The translations under genes and the position numbers were made by a program. A DNA stretch of 16,542 bases from CAYNFH01 sp964396385 (lineage in GTDB: Bacteria > Armatimonadota > Chthonomonadetes > Chthonomonadales > CAJBBX01): NCBI GenBank assembly GCA_964396385.1, contig CAYNFH010000153.1, positions 1 to 16,542 on the forward strand, given 5' to 3'. Below, one piece after another: positions 6,861 through 14,361 of the stretch. How positions within the stretch are numbered: the stretch's first letter is position 1; every line of letters begins with the position of its first letter. Below the pieces are notes generated by a model, which did no database searches, was not told the origin of the DNA, and saw nothing but the letters and a program-made list of their open reading frames with translations.

Positions 6861-7895
6861 ATGGCAATCTCAAAAGAACCCACGCGCCGCGTCCGAGTGT
6901 CTCTGGTGCAGGTAGCGGAGCGGGCAGGCGTCTCCAGCGCGACGGTATCCCGGGTCCTTCACGGCGCCGATGCCCGCATCTCCTCCGACACCCGGCGCAA
7001 AGTGCTGACCATCGCGGACGAAATGGGGTACCGCGTCAACCGCGCTGCCCGCGCGCTGGTCACCGGGCGTACCCAGACGGTAGCGCTGTGGATGGCAAAC
7101 TTGCGCAATGCCTACTACTCGCGCGTGATCTATGACACACGCCAGGAGGTGGCGCGCCACGACTACGACCTGCTCATCGGGGAGCTGCACTACAACACGG
7201 GCCAAGACCGCATCGACTCTTCCAGGCTTCTCGCCTGGCCGGTTGACGGAATCCTGGCGGTTGACCTGCCAGCCGACCTCCAACCCGGACCCGAAAAGGG
7301 TCTCCTGTGCGGTATGCCGCTCACCACCGTTGGAGTCTATGTGTCGGAAGCCGCCGATTACGTGCGTGTAGACCTGACGGCGGAGGTCGCGAAAGCGGTG
7401 CGCCACCTGGGCGAAGTGGGATGTAAGCGGATTGCCTATCTTGTCCCTGATTGGTTCGATTGGTTTCGCGAAACCCGTGAGCCACGATGGTGTGGATACC
7501 AGGATACTATTGCCCGTCTGGGACGTCAGCCGGAGTACATCCTGACTTTCGATGAGCATCGAGAGAGCGTCGCCGGCTCCCTTCGGAACCATATACAGCG
7601 GAGCGGATGTCCAGACGGAGTTTTTTGCTTCAACGATGACATGGCGATGGGCGCGTTTCGTGCGTTGAGAGACCTTGGGCTGCGCATTCCGCAGGATGTC
7701 GCGTTGGTCGGATGCGACGGCATATCTGAGACAGAGTACGCGGACCCGCCCATCACCACCATTGTCCAGCCGATGGAGGAACTGTGTGCCATCGCCTGGA
7801 CCTTCCTGGCCCGCCGGATGGAACGTCCGGACCTACCGCTCCGGCAGGAGACCATACAGCCCAGGCTGTCCGTGCGAGGATCATCGCTGCGCTAG
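6861..7895 (+). CDS. LacI-family transcriptional regulator
   Basis: From the ATG at 6861 the product is 344 aa; a GTG at 6852 would add three residues. Residues 13-35 form the LacI helix-turn-helix (VSLVQVAERAGVSSATVSRVLHG). Residues 57-71 match the hinge (YRVNRAARALVTGRT), with the minor-groove Leu in ARAL. The rest is a periplasmic-binding-protein-like sugar-sensing domain with GCKRIAYL, GVFCFNDDMAMGAFRALRDLGLRIPQDVALVGCDG and PPITTIVQPMEEL motifs. Length is normal. The effector is probably a sugar or related small molecule and cannot be predicted further. No Shine-Dalgarno sequence precedes either start and the predicted leader is only about 12-20 nt. The gene is followed at 65 bp by a small membrane protein and a pseudopilin on the same strand. 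Confidence 0.93.
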   Translation: MAISKEPTRRVRVSLVQVAERAGVSSATVSRVLHGADARISSDTRRKVLTIADEMGYRVNRAARALVTGRTQTVALWMANLRNAYYSRVIYDTRQEVARHDYDLLIGELHYNTGQDRIDSSRLLAWPVDGILAVDLPADLQPGPEKGLLCGMPLTTVGVYVSEAADYVRVDLTAEVAKAVRHLGEVGCKRIAYLVPDWFDWFRETREPRWCGYQDTIARLGRQPEYILTFDEHRESVAGSLRNHIQRSGCPDGVFCFNDDMAMGAFRALRDLGLRIPQDVALVGCDGISETEYADPPITTIVQPMEELCAIAWTFLARRMERPDLPLRQETIQPRLSVRGSSLR

Positions 7896-7960
7896 GCAGC
7901 GGAGAAAGGAGGAGTGACTAAAGGTGTAGTCTCCCTTGACGGAGAGAGGAGGTGAGTTCT

Positions 7961-8215
7961 ATGAAGAAGAGTCTCAATCCGGTTACAACGGTCATTGCGA
8001 TCGTCGCGGTCCTGGCAGTAGTTGGATTCTTCCTCTACCGCGCCGCCACAGACATGCCGCACTATGCGGGAGAGAATGCGCCGCATCCGTCACCACAGGG
8101 CGACGTGCTGAAGTCGCCGGAAGAGGTGAAGAACTCGACGGAAGCATTCAGGCAAGGTTTCTCCGGCGCTGCCCCAGGCAGCAAGATGCCTTCGGACATG
8201 CAGAATGCGAAATAG
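7961..8215 (+). CDS. Small single-span membrane protein, hypothetical
   Basis: The product is 84 aa. The start is settled by AGGAGGTGA at 7947-7955, a long anti-16S match ending five bases before the ATG; a GTG at 7952 lies inside that site and is rejected. Residues 9-28 are a hydrophobic helix (VTTVIAIVAVLAVVGFFLYR). The rest (DMPHYAGENAPHP...EVKNSTEAFRQGFSGAAPG) is polar and would lie outside if the short lysine-bearing N-terminus stays in the cytoplasm. I recognise no named family. Placement 46 bp before a DUF1559 pseudopilin suggests co-expression and perhaps a role at the same export or pilus-like machine, which is inference. The 65-bp gap before it shows no sigma-70 promoter, so read-through from the lacI promoter is likely. 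A short imperfect stem (7911-7920 / 7927-7934) lies in that gap. Confidence 0.75.
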   Translation: MKKSLNPVTTVIAIVAVLAVVGFFLYRAATDMPHYAGENAPHPSPQGDVLKSPEEVKNSTEAFRQGFSGAAPGSKMPSDMQNAK

Positions 8216-8261
8216 ATTCATTCGGCGAATGCTGCACCCTTACAAGAAGGAGAGACAGGAG

Positions 8262-9077
8262 ATGCGAAGAAGCGGATTCACCCTGATCGAGCTACTCGTA
8301 GTGATTGCGATAATCGCGATCCTCGCGGCCATTTTGTTTCCTGTTTTCGCTCAGGCGCGCGAAGCGGCGCGCAAGACATCGTGCCTTTCCAACCTCAAGC
8401 AGCAGGGCCTGGCTATGCTTCAGTACATCCAGGACTACGATGAGCAGTTTGTCCCATGGCACGCCGGCAAGAGCGAGCCGGGCGACGGTACCCTAGTAGA
8501 TCCAAGCAATCGGGACGGCGAGGGGTTCGACCTTTCTTGGGACCGGCTCATCCAGCCCTACGTTAAGAATGACTGGCTGACCGGATGCCCGAGCGACCGC
8601 TCTGCCAAGGCGTCCACCGGATCCATTCGCTCCTACGCTTATCCCGGCAATATAGGCGGAAACTGGTGCCCCAACAATACGGACGCCCGAAAGCTGGCGG
8701 CGGTACCCAGGCCGGCGCAGACCATGCTCCTGAACGAAAGGGACAACTGCTCAGCGGGCAATAAGAAGGTGTGGAACTGGTGCGCCGTGAATGACGCCGA
8801 GAGCGAGACCGCCTGGCGTCACACAGACCACCAGAACATCCTGTGGGCGGACGGCCACGCCAAGAATATCGCCTACCAGAACTCCGGAAAGTTCGGAACC
8901 AGCTGGGGTAATCATCCGAGCTTCGCCGGTCTCTACAAGTTCTCCGGTTACGACTGGAGCCACACGGATGGGTCGCTCTTCGCCGCCTGGAACGTGGTTC
9001 CCGACGGCGATGCAATGACCAACAAGTCCGGTTGCTACATGGTTCCGGTGGATATCCCGGGCAGCCAGGTGCCGTAG
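8262..9077 (+). CDS. DUF1559-type pseudopilin (type IV pilin/type II secretion methylation signal, H-X9-DG motif)
   Basis: From the ATG at 8262, nine bases after AAGGAG, the product is 271 aa. An in-frame start at 8205 would overlap the previous gene and put 19 residues before the prepilin leader, so it is rejected. The N-terminus is a class III signal (MRRSG|FTLIELLVVIAII...). Prepilin peptidase should cut after Gly5 and methylate Phe, and the hydrophobic helix continues to LFPVFAQAREAARKTSCLSNLKQ, the DUF1559 hallmark. The C-terminal half carries the family's H-X9-DG motif (HTDHQNILWADGH). Such proteins are numerous in Planctomycetota and Armatimonadota; individual roles are mostly unknown, with pseudopilus-like or surface functions proposed. 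No pilus assembly genes are in the window. A strong terminator follows 25 bp after the stop. Confidence 0.92.
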   Translation: MRRSGFTLIELLVVIAIIAILAAILFPVFAQAREAARKTSCLSNLKQQGLAMLQYIQDYDEQFVPWHAGKSEPGDGTLVDPSNRDGEGFDLSWDRLIQPYVKNDWLTGCPSDRSAKASTGSIRSYAYPGNIGGNWCPNNTDARKLAAVPRPAQTMLLNERDNCSAGNKKVWNWCAVNDAESETAWRHTDHQNILWADGHAKNIAYQNSGKFGTSWGNHPSFAGLYKFSGYDWSHTDGSLFAAWNVVPDGDAMTNKSGCYMVPVDIPGSQVP

Positions 9078-9102
9078 GAGTCCTTCTCAGTACTTGCTAC
9101 CG

Positions 9103-9140
9103 TCAGAGCGGCGCCGCTTCCGGCGCCGCTCTGAGTTTTT
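9103..9140 (+). terminator. Rho-independent terminator after the pseudopilin gene
   Basis: A perfect 14-bp stem (9103-9116 with 9121-9134) closes on a CTTC tetraloop and is followed by G and TTTTT (9136-9140). The T-run is on the + strand only, so it ends the lacI/pseudopilin transcript. The convergent TPR gene stops just beyond at 9149. Confidence 0.93.
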
Positions 9141-9148
9141 GGTATGGA

Positions 9149-10417
9149 CTACGGAGCAATCTCCGGCTTGTTGGCGAGCGGTACCGATGGGGCTGGAGAC
9201 ACGGAGCCGGATTCGCACCGCCGCAATAGCTGGCGGACCTCCGCGTTCTTCGGCTCCTGGTCCAACAGAACGCGAAGCTGGCTCTCTGCATTATCAAACT
9301 GGTGATCCTGGATGAAGGCGCGGGCGAGCCTCAACCGAGCCTCATTCCTATCGCGCTTTCGCTCCGGTGTGTCTTCCGCCGACGTGGCGACCCGGTTCTG
9401 CAACTGGCTGATCTGCCGCCTCATGGCAGATTCGTTCCGGAACCGAGCCAGCGTACTCCTGCCTTCGGCCGTTCTGCCCACCCGCATATAGGCCTGGCCC
9501 AGATAAAGGAGCGTCTTCTCCTCGCCCGTACCTGCCTGTATGGCCCGCTCCAGCTCTGTGATGGCCTTGGCAGGCTGGTCCCGGCGGAAGTAGAGGATGC
9601 CTAGAGCCACGTGAACGCCGGGCTGACCGGGCGCGCGTGCTTCCACCGGCTTGAGCTCTCGCTCGGCGGCCGCGAATCCCTCCGGCGTATTGGCTTGCTC
9701 CGCCAGAGCCCGCCCCAATAGGTAGTGCGTCTCCTGATCATCTGGCGCCATCGACAGAATCCGCCGGTACAATGCCTCGCCGTCGGCGAACCGGCCGAAG
9801 AACAGATATACGTAGCCCAGCGACTTGAGATAGCGGATATCGGTCGGGGCGCGCTTCACCAGCCGCTCCAGGATCTCCATCTTCTTGTCTTCAAGATAGA
9901 CGTGGCCGTAGGCCTGGGCCAACTGGTACTGCGCATCCAGGTTGTTTGGGTCCAGCGTACTGGCCGCCTGGAGCTCCACAACGGCCGGCTCCCACTGCCT
10001 CTGAGTAACATACATCACTCCCAGGACGTAGTGGGGCATTCCAAGGCGCGGATCCAGCCCAATCGCGCGCTCTAGCTGCTGCTTCGCGAGCTCCACTCTG
10101 CCCGCCTTCGCAAAAGCATAGCCCAGCGCGGCAGCGGCGGCCCCGGAGCGAGGCTCCAGGGCAACGCGCCGGGAATAAGCCCTGACGGCTTCCTGGTAGT
10201 CTCCGCGGTCCATGCTTCGGGCGCCCATCCAGCGCCAGACGGCCGGGTCCCACGGACGCTGCTCCGCCGCTCGCTCCAGCTCGGGCAGGGAAGCCGTGGC
10301 CAGCCGCGCTCGAAGCTGCCCCTCACGCCACCGTGCCGATCCCCAGGCGATGCAGACCGCCGCAGCCGCGCTGGCGAAGAGGACTACCGCCCAACGGATG
10401 AACCGGTGGCTGCTCAC
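9149..10417 (-). CDS. Membrane-anchored TPR-repeat protein
   Basis: The product is 422 aa. Residues 8-27 form an N-terminal hydrophobic helix (RWAVVLFASAAAAVCIAWG), acting as membrane anchor or uncleaved signal. From about residue 58 to 405 there are roughly nine tetratricopeptide repeats, with the pattern A...LG.AY...G....A...LERA..LDP visible in each (for example LGYAFAKAGRVELAKQQLERAIGLDP). The C-terminus is Pro/Ser-rich. TPR arrays are protein-binding scaffolds. The start is GTG in a GTGA overlap with the stop of the upstream CRTAC1 gene, with GGAG six bases before it, so translation is coupled. TPR proteins often sit beside CRTAC1/ASPIC-UnbV genes in Planctomycetota and Acidobacteriota, so a joint complex at the envelope is plausible but unproven. 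It is the last gene of the three-gene operon. Confidence 0.88.
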   Translation of the reverse strand: MSSHRFIRWAVVLFASAAAAVCIAWGSARWREGQLRARLATASLPELERAAEQRPWDPAVWRWMGARSMDRGDYQEAVRAYSRRVALEPRSGAAAAALGYAFAKAGRVELAKQQLERAIGLDPRLGMPHYVLGVMYVTQRQWEPAVVELQAASTLDPNNLDAQYQLAQAYGHVYLEDKKMEILERLVKRAPTDIRYLKSLGYVYLFFGRFADGEALYRRILSMAPDDQETHYLLGRALAEQANTPEGFAAAERELKPVEARAPGQPGVHVALGILYFRRDQPAKAITELERAIQAGTGEEKTLLYLGQAYMRVGRTAEGRSTLARFRNESAMRRQISQLQNRVATSAEDTPERKRDRNEARLRLARAFIQDHQFDNAESQLRVLLDQEPKNAEVRQLLRRCESGSVSPAPSVPLANKPEIAP

Positions 10418-12117
10418 CGTGCGCTCCGCCGACTGGAGGATGTCTTACGGTCTAGGCCTTCATCGACATCGACGATACGGTCTCCAGGTATGTCGGTAAG
10501 CACGGTCTGCTCTCCGCTGGGCCAGCGGATCTCGATCCGATCCGCCCTGGACGAGCTCCCGAGCCCGATGTGGGCGCGTCCGTCGCTGGCGGACAGGAAG
10601 CTGCCGCCAGTGCTAACAGCCTGCCGCCATTTCCGTCCCCCTGCCGAAACGGTCAGCATCGCCCCTATCCCGTCCCGGTTGCTCAGGTGACCGCGCAGCC
10701 GTAGGGAGAGCCAATGGTTGGTGGACTGCGCCTGATTGTGAAGGAGAAGCGGAGCGCCCTCCGCGTCTACCACGAGCATGTCCACCCTCCCGTCGTTGTC
10801 ATAGTCGCCCGTTGCTAGTCCCCGCCCCACAATGTGCCTGGCAAAATCCGGACCCGCCTCCGCGCTCACCTCCGAAAGCCGGCCGTGACCCTCGTTGTGG
10901 AATAGCTGCGAGGGTTCGGCGTACGTTGCCGTGTGGTCGGTCTTCGCGATCGTGTCCACCGCATGTCCGTTTGTGAGCGCGAGGTCAAGCAGGCCATCGT
11001 TGTCATAGTCCAGAAACTTCACTCCAAAACCGACATAGTTCACCGTCGGCTGGGCAATCCCGGCCGTGTAGCAAATATCGGAGAACAGCCCCTGGGTCGT
11101 CTGCGCATAGAGGCTCGTGGGCTGGTGCTGGTAAGTAGTTACTACAAGCTCCAGGTTGCCGTCGTTGTTGTAGTCGCCCCAGTCTATTCCCATACCCGCG
11201 TGCGCAACGCCCTGCACGTCGTAAGCGGTGCCGGCCGTATCGGCGACGTCTTCGAAGTATCCGCGGCCCTTATTCCGGAATAGATCTCCCGGCAGTTGGT
11301 CATTGGCAATGGCAATGTCTGTCCAGCCGTCGCCGTCGTAGTCTGCGGCAGCTACTCCCAGCGCATTGCCGTGGGCGCTCGCCAGACCCCGCTTCTGCGT
11401 CTCATCCGTAAAGGTGCCGTTTCCGTTGTTGTGGTAGAGAGTTGGCTTTTCGGGATCGTAGTTGGTTGGACCGCAGGCGGACGGCACTCCCTGGTATTTG
11501 CAGAACTGTGTGCTGGTGGGGAAGAACTTCACATAATGAGTGACCAGGAGATCCAGGAACCCATCGTTGTCCACGTCTACAAAGCAGGCGCTGGCTCCCC
11601 ATAACGTGCTCTGCACGCCCGCAGTCCGGGTAACGTCCCGGAACTTCCCTCCGCCCTCATTGTGATAGAGCGCGCAGCAGCGATAGCCTGAAATATACAG
11701 GTCCGGCCGGCCGTCATTGTCGTAGTCTCCTGTGGCGGCTCCCTGCCAGTAGCCGTTCTGCTTCAGGCCGCTCCGCGAGGTCACGTCGACAAACCTACCG
11801 TGCTGGTCGTTTCGGAACAGCGCAAGCTTGCCTGGACCAACCAGCAGAACGTCCAACCAACCGTCTCCGTCAAAGTCCAGAAAGGCGCAGCCACCGCCCA
11901 GCGTCTCCAGAATGGTAAGCGGGCTGCGGCCTTCGTGGCCCAGCACGAAATGGATGCCTGCCTCCTTAGCAATGTCGCGAAACAGGGGAGGACGCGAGGT
12001 GACGGCCTTCAGCCTCGGCCCGGCGCTGGCGCGCGTCCGTGCACATCCTGCCAGGGCCAGCGCAAGCAGAAGGAGCCCCAGTTGCCCTGCGGACCAGTGG
12101 TCGAGCCGTTTCTTCAC
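10414..12117 (-). CDS. CRTAC1-family lipoprotein (FG-GAP/VCBS repeats + ASPIC/UnbV domain)
   Basis: The GTG at 12117, six bases after GGAG, overlaps the previous stop as GTGA and yields 567 aa. An open frame to 12237 exists, but it would push the signal 40 residues inward. The N-terminus is a lipoprotein signal with lipobox LALAGC (Cys25). Seven Ca-binding-like D-x-D-x-D-G repeats follow (DFDGDGWLDVLL, DYDNDGRPDLYI, DVDNDGFLDLLV, DYDGDGWTDIAI, DYNNDGNLELVV, DYDNDGLLDLAL, DYDNDGRVDMLV), as in an integrin-alpha-like beta-propeller. The C-terminus is an ASPIC/UnbV domain (NRDGIGAMLTVSAGG..., STGGSFLSASD...HIGLG, IRWPSGE). The family is extracellular or periplasmic with no known enzyme activity. 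It is a close paralogue of the gene just upstream, with matching repeat number and order, so tandem duplication is likely. Confidence 0.92.
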   Translation of the reverse strand: MKKRLDHWSAGQLGLLLLALALAGCARTRASAGPRLKAVTSRPPLFRDIAKEAGIHFVLGHEGRSPLTILETLGGGCAFLDFDGDGWLDVLLVGPGKLALFRNDQHGRFVDVTSRSGLKQNGYWQGAATGDYDNDGRPDLYISGYRCCALYHNEGGGKFRDVTRTAGVQSTLWGASACFVDVDNDGFLDLLVTHYVKFFPTSTQFCKYQGVPSACGPTNYDPEKPTLYHNNGNGTFTDETQKRGLASAHGNALGVAAADYDGDGWTDIAIANDQLPGDLFRNKGRGYFEDVADTAGTAYDVQGVAHAGMGIDWGDYNNDGNLELVVTTYQHQPTSLYAQTTQGLFSDICYTAGIAQPTVNYVGFGVKFLDYDNDGLLDLALTNGHAVDTIAKTDHTATYAEPSQLFHNEGHGRLSEVSAEAGPDFARHIVGRGLATGDYDNDGRVDMLVVDAEGAPLLLHNQAQSTNHWLSLRLRGHLSNRDGIGAMLTVSAGGRKWRQAVSTGGSFLSASDGRAHIGLGSSSRADRIEIRWPSGEQTVLTDIPGDRIVDVDEGLDRKTSSSRRSAR

Positions 12118-13859
12118 CGAGTGCTCCTGCGTAGCGGGCGGAACGTTTGCTCCGATACGTGTGGGTCTCCCTCCCGGATCTGGTAGAAACGGTCTGCAGG
12201 CAAGGAGTCCAGGCGCTGGCGCACGCCGGACGGCCAAATCACCTCTACGTGGTCCACTACGCTCGCGGCGCCGAGGCCAAAGTGCAGGCGCGGATCGCTG
12301 CTGGACAGGTAACTGCCTCCACTCCTCACCTCGCGGAACTGTTTCAGTCCCCCCACGGTAATCCGTATGCGTGCGCCGATCGCATCCCGGCCGGATCGCC
12401 CCCCAATGAGCTTGAAGCTCACGAAATTCCGGCCGGGTGAGCCCTGGTTCTGCAAGAGCAACGGAGGTCCGTCATTGTTGTTGACCAGAATGTCCACCGT
12501 GCCATTGCAGTCGTAGTCTCCAAATGCGGCACCACGGCCCGCATGGAGCTCTTGGAAGCCCGGTCCCGCCTCGCGGGTCGTCTCCCGGAAGCGCCCATTT
12601 CGCTCGTTATGGAAGAGCTGGTTCTGTTGGAGGTAGTGTTCGTCCGTATGGCCCTGCTCCACCTCCGGATAGACGTGCCCGTTGGCCGTGAACAGGTCCA
12701 GCCATCCGTCGTTGTCGTAGTCGAGGAACCCGGCGCCGAAGCCGAGATAGCTGAATGTCGCCGCGCCGATGCCGCTCGGAGTGGAGACCTCTTTAAAGTA
12801 TCCCCCGGCCTCCGCTTCCCAGAGGTGGTTGGGGCGCTTGGAGAAGTCCGCGACATAAAGATCCTCCCTGCCGTCGTTCAGATAGTCGCCGAAGTCGATG
12901 CCCATGGCAGCCATGGTGGCGCTGTCTTCCGCGAAGGCCACGCCCATCTCCGGCGCTACGTTCCGAAACGTGCCGTTATGGTTGTTGCGAAGCAGCCAGG
13001 CCTCCTCTCCGTCGTTCCCTACGTAGAGGTCCAGCCAGCCATCCCGGTCGAAGTCGCACGTGATGGCCGACAGCGCCTTCCCCCCGGGAAAGTACACGCC
13101 CGCCTGCCTGGTAACGTTAGTGAAGGTGCCGTCGCCGTTGTTGTGGTACAGGATGCTGGCCGTCCCATCGTAGGCGGAGGGAGGACAGTTGCTCAGGAGC
13201 CCATTGGCAAGCCGGCAGTAGCGCAGCCCATCCGGTCGGTAGCGAACGTAGCTGCACACGAAGAGGTCGAGCCTTCCATCGCGATCATAGTCTATCCAGG
13301 CAGCGCCGGTATGGAAGTGCCCCCCGAACTCGAGTGCGCCCACGCCGGCCCGGTCCGTCACATCGCTGAAAGTACCGTTGCCGTTATTGTGGTAGAGGCA
13401 GTTCTTTCCCCATTGGCAGAGGTATAGGTCCGGGAGCCCGTCATTGTCATAGTCGTTGGCGGCCACTCCTAGTCCATAGCCGCTTCCCGGCACGCCGGCT
13501 TCCCGCGTTACGTCGGTGAATGTCCCGTCGCCATTGTTCCTGTATAGTGCATTCTGCTGCCGGATGCCGCGCCCGTACAGATCCCTGCCGTTGAGCAGAT
13601 AGAGATCGGGCCAGCCGTCACCGTTGTAATCCAACATGGCACATCCGGAGCCCGCCTCCTCCAGGATCGTAGCCATGCCCTTTCGGCCGTTGTCATACCG
13701 GAACGTCAGTCCGGCGGAGGCTGAGGCGTCCACAAACGTCACACCGGAGGTTCGCACGGCGATGGGATTCGCCCGTCCCTGGCGGCTACCGTAATGGGAG
13801 ATGGCGAAGAGGATGAGCACCGCGCCCACCGCGAACAGGAGTGCCGAAAGACACCGCAT
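12114..13859 (-). CDS. CRTAC1-family membrane-anchored protein (FG-GAP/VCBS repeats + ASPIC/UnbV domain)
   Basis: I prefer the ATG at 13859 (581 aa), preceded by AGG ten bases upstream, over an in-frame TTG at 13895 that has no ribosome binding site. Residues 3-22 form a hydrophobic helix (CLSALLFAVGAVLILFAISH) without a lipobox, so this copy is probably anchored or signal-cleaved, unlike its lipoprotein paralogue. Seven D-x-D/N-x-D/N-G repeats follow (DYNGDGWPDLYL, DYDNDGLPDLYL, DYDRDGRLDLFV, DFDRDGWLDLYV, DYLNDGREDLYV, DYDNDGWLDLFT, DYDCNGTVDILV). The fifth and seventh have altered ligands. The ASPIC/UnbV domain closes the protein (GRDAIGARIRITVGG, SGGSYLSSSDPRLHFGLG, VIWPSG). It is the first gene of a three-gene operon and its stop overlaps the next start (GTGA). 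Confidence 0.92.
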   Translation of the reverse strand: MRCLSALLFAVGAVLILFAISHYGSRQGRANPIAVRTSGVTFVDASASAGLTFRYDNGRKGMATILEEAGSGCAMLDYNGDGWPDLYLLNGRDLYGRGIRQQNALYRNNGDGTFTDVTREAGVPGSGYGLGVAANDYDNDGLPDLYLCQWGKNCLYHNNGNGTFSDVTDRAGVGALEFGGHFHTGAAWIDYDRDGRLDLFVCSYVRYRPDGLRYCRLANGLLSNCPPSAYDGTASILYHNNGDGTFTNVTRQAGVYFPGGKALSAITCDFDRDGWLDLYVGNDGEEAWLLRNNHNGTFRNVAPEMGVAFAEDSATMAAMGIDFGDYLNDGREDLYVADFSKRPNHLWEAEAGGYFKEVSTPSGIGAATFSYLGFGAGFLDYDNDGWLDLFTANGHVYPEVEQGHTDEHYLQQNQLFHNERNGRFRETTREAGPGFQELHAGRGAAFGDYDCNGTVDILVNNNDGPPLLLQNQGSPGRNFVSFKLIGGRSGRDAIGARIRITVGGLKQFREVRSGGSYLSSSDPRLHFGLGAASVVDHVEVIWPSGVRQRLDSLPADRFYQIREGDPHVSEQTFRPLRRSTR

Positions 13860-13932
13860 AAACGGGTACCTGAAGACAACCGGGCGAGAAAGCAAGTGCG
13901 AGGCAGTTGCAGGCTAGTTCCACTGTCTTGTG

Positions 13933-13961
13933 AACATATCCTTCACCAGGCATCCCGTCAC
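13933..13961 (-). promoter_or_regulatory. Weak candidate promoter for the CRTAC1-TPR operon
   Basis: On the - strand, GTGACG (13961-13956) and TATGTT (13938-13933) are 17 bp apart, each matching four of six consensus positions. The predicted leader to the ATG at 13859 is about 65 nt. This is the best pair I found in the 165-bp gap between the divergent genes, but it is weak and could be chance. Confidence 0.25.
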
Positions 13962-14024
13962 TGTGCGCGAACAGGCTATGACAATGGATGCCGCTATCTG
14001 GCTAGTCAGCGCAGGAAGCGACAG

Positions 14025-14240
14025 ATGACCGTACCGGTCCGCGGCGAGTACATCACGCTGGGGCAGCTCCTCAAGCTGGTGGGAGAGGTCCAGTCCGGAG
14101 GTGATGTGAAGGAGTTTCTGTCGGCTCACCCACCGCTCGTCAACGGGGAGCCGGAGTCCCGCCGCGGCCGCAAGCTCCGCCCCGGCGATACGGTGCGACT
14201 CAAGGAGACCGGCGAAGTGCGATTGACGGAAGACGGATGA
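14025..14240 (+). CDS. yaaA: S4-domain RNA-binding protein, YaaA/RlbA type
   Basis: The ATG at 14025 follows AGGAAG by six bases and gives 71 aa. The longer in-frame opening from 13794 overlaps the divergent gene and is rejected. The sequence EYITLGQLLKLVGEVQSGGDVKEFL...PLVNGEPESRRGRKLRPGDTVRL matches the small stand-alone S4 proteins typified by Bacillus subtilis YaaA. It has the conserved ITLGQ.LK, QSGG, VNGE...RRGRKL and GD motifs and almost the same length (71 aa). S4 domains bind structured RNA, and YaaA has been linked to ribosome assembly. In Bacillus it lies by dnaN-recF; here it is next to an M48 protease, so the usual context is lost. Its last four codons (TEDG) and stop lie inside a repeat array. 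Confidence 0.88.
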   Translation: MTVPVRGEYITLGQLLKLVGEVQSGGDVKEFLSAHPPLVNGEPESRRGRKLRPGDTVRLKETGEVRLTEDG

Positions 14241-14287
14241 CGGGAGACGGAGTCCGGGGCCGTCATTCGTCTTCCGTCATCCGTCCT
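14225..14287. repeat. Palindromic array of 7-nt repeats at the 3' end of the S4 gene
   Basis: Four head-to-tail heptamers on the + strand (GACGGAA, GACGGAT, GACGGGA, GACGGAG; 14225-14252) are followed by a 7-nt spacer (TCCGGGG) and four complementary heptamers (CCGTCAT, TCGTCTT, CCGTCAT, CCGTCCT; 14260-14287). The whole is 63 nt, nine units of seven. Folding gives a 20-bp stem (14224-14243 with 14260-14279) with one G-T pair and a 16-nt loop. No T-run follows. It could stabilise the S4 mRNA end, attenuate transcription into the protease gene, or be a dispersed repeat. Confidence 0.85.
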
Positions 14288-14361
14288 CCTGGAACAATCC
14301 GGCCCGGCACACGTGTCCTAGGATAGAGAATCCCTTGTTGCTCTTGGGAGGTACAAACCAA

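Noticed and set aside
7914..7955. Possible 13-codon leader peptide (GTG start) ending inside the ribosome binding site of the small membrane protein
   Set aside because: The AGGAGG before it is only one base from the GTG, too close to work, and the peptide has no regulatory codon run.
12543..13427. Long open frame of 294 codons on the + strand, opposite the first CRTAC1 gene
   Set aside because: It is antisense to a gene with clear repeats and domains, its translation is Val/Arg/Ala-rich without recognisable motifs, and high GC commonly opens such frames.
14225..14287. CRISPR array or tRNA/ncRNA gene
   Set aside because: Units are 7 nt with no unique spacers and no cloverleaf; it is a palindromic tandem repeat.
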